Source: an uncultured Methanosarcinales archaeon
GTDB lineage: Archaea; Halobacteriota; Methanosarcinia; Methanotrichales; Methanotrichaceae
Length of the DNA: 6,991 bases
Assembly (NCBI GenBank): GCA_937864385.1
Contig: CALMJN010000160.1
Coordinates: 1 to 6,991 of the forward strand
Reading direction: 5' to 3'
How positions within the stretch are numbered: the first letter of the stretch is position 1; every line of letters starts with the position of its first letter. The notes beneath the pieces are model-generated. The model ran no database searches, was not told the DNA's origin, and saw nothing but the letters and a program-made list of their open reading frames with translations. The translations under genes and the position numbers were made by a program. This document shows positions 5,650 to 6,991 of this stretch, piece after piece.

Positions 5650-6991
5650 ATGACCTCATTGGTTGATCCGAAGAGAATTAGAATCCTTTCAGAGCTTCCC
5701 ATTAAAAATGGGCCGGTGGTCTACTGGATGAACCGGGACCAGAGAGTCAATGACAACTGGGCCCTGATCCATGCTCAGGAGCTGGCTATAAGCCAGTCCG
5801 CCCCCCTGGCAGCCGTCTTCTGCCTCGCTCCGCGCTTCATGGGAGCGGGCAGCAGGCAGTACCATTTCATGCTGGCCGGGCTGAAAGAGGTGGAGCAGAG
5901 TCTCTCCCGGCTGGGAATCGCCTTCTGCCTGCTTTATGGGGATCCGGCGGTGGAAATCCCCCAGTTTCTGGAGGAATTCGGTGCCGGGGCCCTGGTATCG
6001 GATTTTTCCCCTCTGAGGATCAGCAGAGGCTGGAAGAATGCCATAGCCGCCCGGATCACCATCCCATTCTATGAGGTAGATGCCCATAATGTAATTCCCT
6101 GCTGGCATGCTTCAGTTAAGCAGGAGTGGGCGGCATATACTTTCCGGCCCAAGGTCCATAGGCTTCTGAGGGAGTTTCTGGTCGACTTCCCGCTCATGAA
6201 GAGACAGAAGATAAGATGGCTGAGCGAGGTGGAAAGCGACTGGAAGAGGGCGGAGGCGAGCATCGAGGCGGAGTTTGTTGCCGATGCAAAGTGGCTGGTG
6301 CCGGGTGAGGCAGCGGCAAGAGCTGTTCTGGATGACTTCCTGGGCCGCAAGCTCTCCCGCTATGATGGGGATAGAAATGATCCCACCAGGGACGGCCAGT
6401 CCAATCTCTCGCCTTATCTTCACTTCGGCCAGATATCCGCCCAGAGGGCGGCACTGCAGGCGCTTTCCGGGCCGACGGATGCAAGCGCTTTTCTGGAGGA
6501 GCTGGTGGTCAGAAGGGAGCTGGCGGACAATTTCTGTTACTACAATCCGCAGTATGACTCGGTGAGCTCTTTTCCTGATTGGGCTAAGGAGACGCTTCGG
6601 GTGCACCAGAAGGATCGGCGCGAATATATCTATTCCTTAAAGGAGATGGAGAGGGCCGAGACCCATGACGATCTCTGGAATGCATCTCAAAAGGATATGC
6701 TCTGCCGGGGAAAAATGCACGGATATCTGAGAATGTACTGGGCCAAAAAGATCCTGGAATGGAGCGAGTCGCCGGCTGACGCCTTACATGCTGCCATTTA
6801 TCTTAACGATAGATACGAACTGGACGGAAGAGATCCCAACGGCTTTACAGGCATCGCCTGGAGCATAGGAGGATTGCATGATCGCGCCTGGAAGGAGAGA
6901 GAGATCTTTGGAAAGGTGAGATATATGAGCTATAATGGATTGAGATCAAAGTTTAATGTTCCGGCTTATATAAAGAAAATTGAAGCTCTTT
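5650..6991 (+). CDS. Class II CPD (deoxyribodipyrimidine) photolyase, 3' end cut by the window
   Basis: The enzyme uses FADH- and blue/near-UV light to split cyclobutane pyrimidine dimers in DNA. The reading frame stays open for 447 codons to the window edge; the M. mazei enzyme is roughly 460 residues, so only a short C-terminal piece is missing. The N-terminal alpha/beta antenna domain (about 20-190) starts with GPVVYWMNRDQRVNDNWAL, typical of class II. The helical FAD domain follows, with SNLSPYLHFGQIS (251-263), VVRRELADNFCYY, GKMHGYLRMYWAKKILEWS (354-372), NDRYELDGRDPNG (386-398) and AWSIGGLHDRAW (403-414). Asn397 in DPNG probably corresponds to the asparagine near flavin N5 in M. mazei CPDII. 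The M. mazei enzyme binds the F420 precursor 8-HDF as antenna, which a methanogen would have. ATG 5650 is the first start after an in-frame TAA (5644-5646), with a weak GGAAG upstream. It is unusually rich in tryptophan (14 residues), as expected for electron-transfer flavoproteins. Confidence 0.93.
   Translation, partial: MTSLVDPKRIRILSELPIKNGPVVYWMNRDQRVNDNWALIHAQELAISQSAPLAAVFCLAPRFMGAGSRQYHFMLAGLKEVEQSLSRLGIAFCLLYGDPAVEIPQFLEEFGAGALVSDFSPLRISRGWKNAIAARITIPFYEVDAHNVIPCWHASVKQEWAAYTFRPKVHRLLREFLVDFPLMKRQKIRWLSEVESDWKRAEASIEAEFVADAKWLVPGEAAARAVLDDFLGRKLSRYDGDRNDPTRDGQSNLSPYLHFGQISAQRAALQALSGPTDASAFLEELVVRRELADNFCYYNPQYDSVSSFPDWAKETLRVHQKDRREYIYSLKEMERAETHDDLWNASQKDMLCRGKMHGYLRMYWAKKILEWSESPADALHAAIYLNDRYELDGRDPNGFTGIAWSIGGLHDRAWKEREIFGKVRYMSYNGLRSKFNVPAYIKKIEAL

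Noticed and set aside
5271..5666. A plus-strand 131-codon open frame crossing the divergent promoter region
   Set aside because: It starts inside the antisense of the nitroreductase-like gene, runs through the promoter region and into the photolyase start, and has no motifs or ribosome site.
5689..6606. Several minus-strand open frames opposite the photolyase gene
   Set aside because: The plus-strand frame carries clear class II photolyase motifs across the same span; the antisense frames have none.

Overview
The window reads as archaeal, and most like a methanogen of the Methanosarcinales, with Methanothrix (Methanosaeta) a reasonable guess. The signs are: short AT-rich intergenic spaces with archaeal TATA-type boxes in front of GC-rich genes; GGTGA/GGAG-type ribosome binding sites; heavy use of AGG/AGA arginine and ATA isoleucine codons; free-standing short trp enzymes; and a class II CPD photolyase of the type characterised from Methanosarcina mazei. 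The genus is inferred from gene character, not proven.

Layout. Positions 1-78 hold a promoter and a probable operator. From 79 to 4499 runs a tightly packed plus-strand operon, trpD-trpF-trpE-trpG-trpC, in which every neighbouring pair overlaps (4, 19, 4 and 13 nt). It converges across a 24-nt gap on a minus-strand Acg-type nitroreductase-like flavoprotein gene (4524-5540). A 109-nt divergent promoter region (5541-5649) separates that gene from a plus-strand class II photolyase gene that starts at 5650 and runs off the window just before its end.

Function. The trp genes encode the steps from chorismate to indole-3-glycerol phosphate: TrpE+TrpG (anthranilate synthase), TrpD (phosphoribosyl transfer), TrpF (isomerase) and TrpC (indoleglycerol-phosphate synthase). 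Tryptophan synthase (trpB, trpA) is not downstream, because the operon ends against a convergent gene. It must lie upstream of the window or elsewhere. TrpE keeps the LLES and NPSPY elements of tryptophan-feedback-sensitive enzymes.

The most interesting signals are non-coding. Upstream of trpD, four 5-of-6 matches to TGTACA (the TRP box of Methanothermobacter TrpY) lie in exact 10-bp helical register around the TATA box and predicted start site. Between the nitroreductase and photolyase genes lies a 16-bp-period tandem repeat (15 nt, one mismatch), placed as an operator would be. Within proteins, TrpC lacks the usual Ser-Pro-Ser after its active-site lysine, and the five Trp enzymes contain only 4 tryptophans in 1482 residues. 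I saw no mobile element, CRISPR array, RNA gene or clearly new multigene system.
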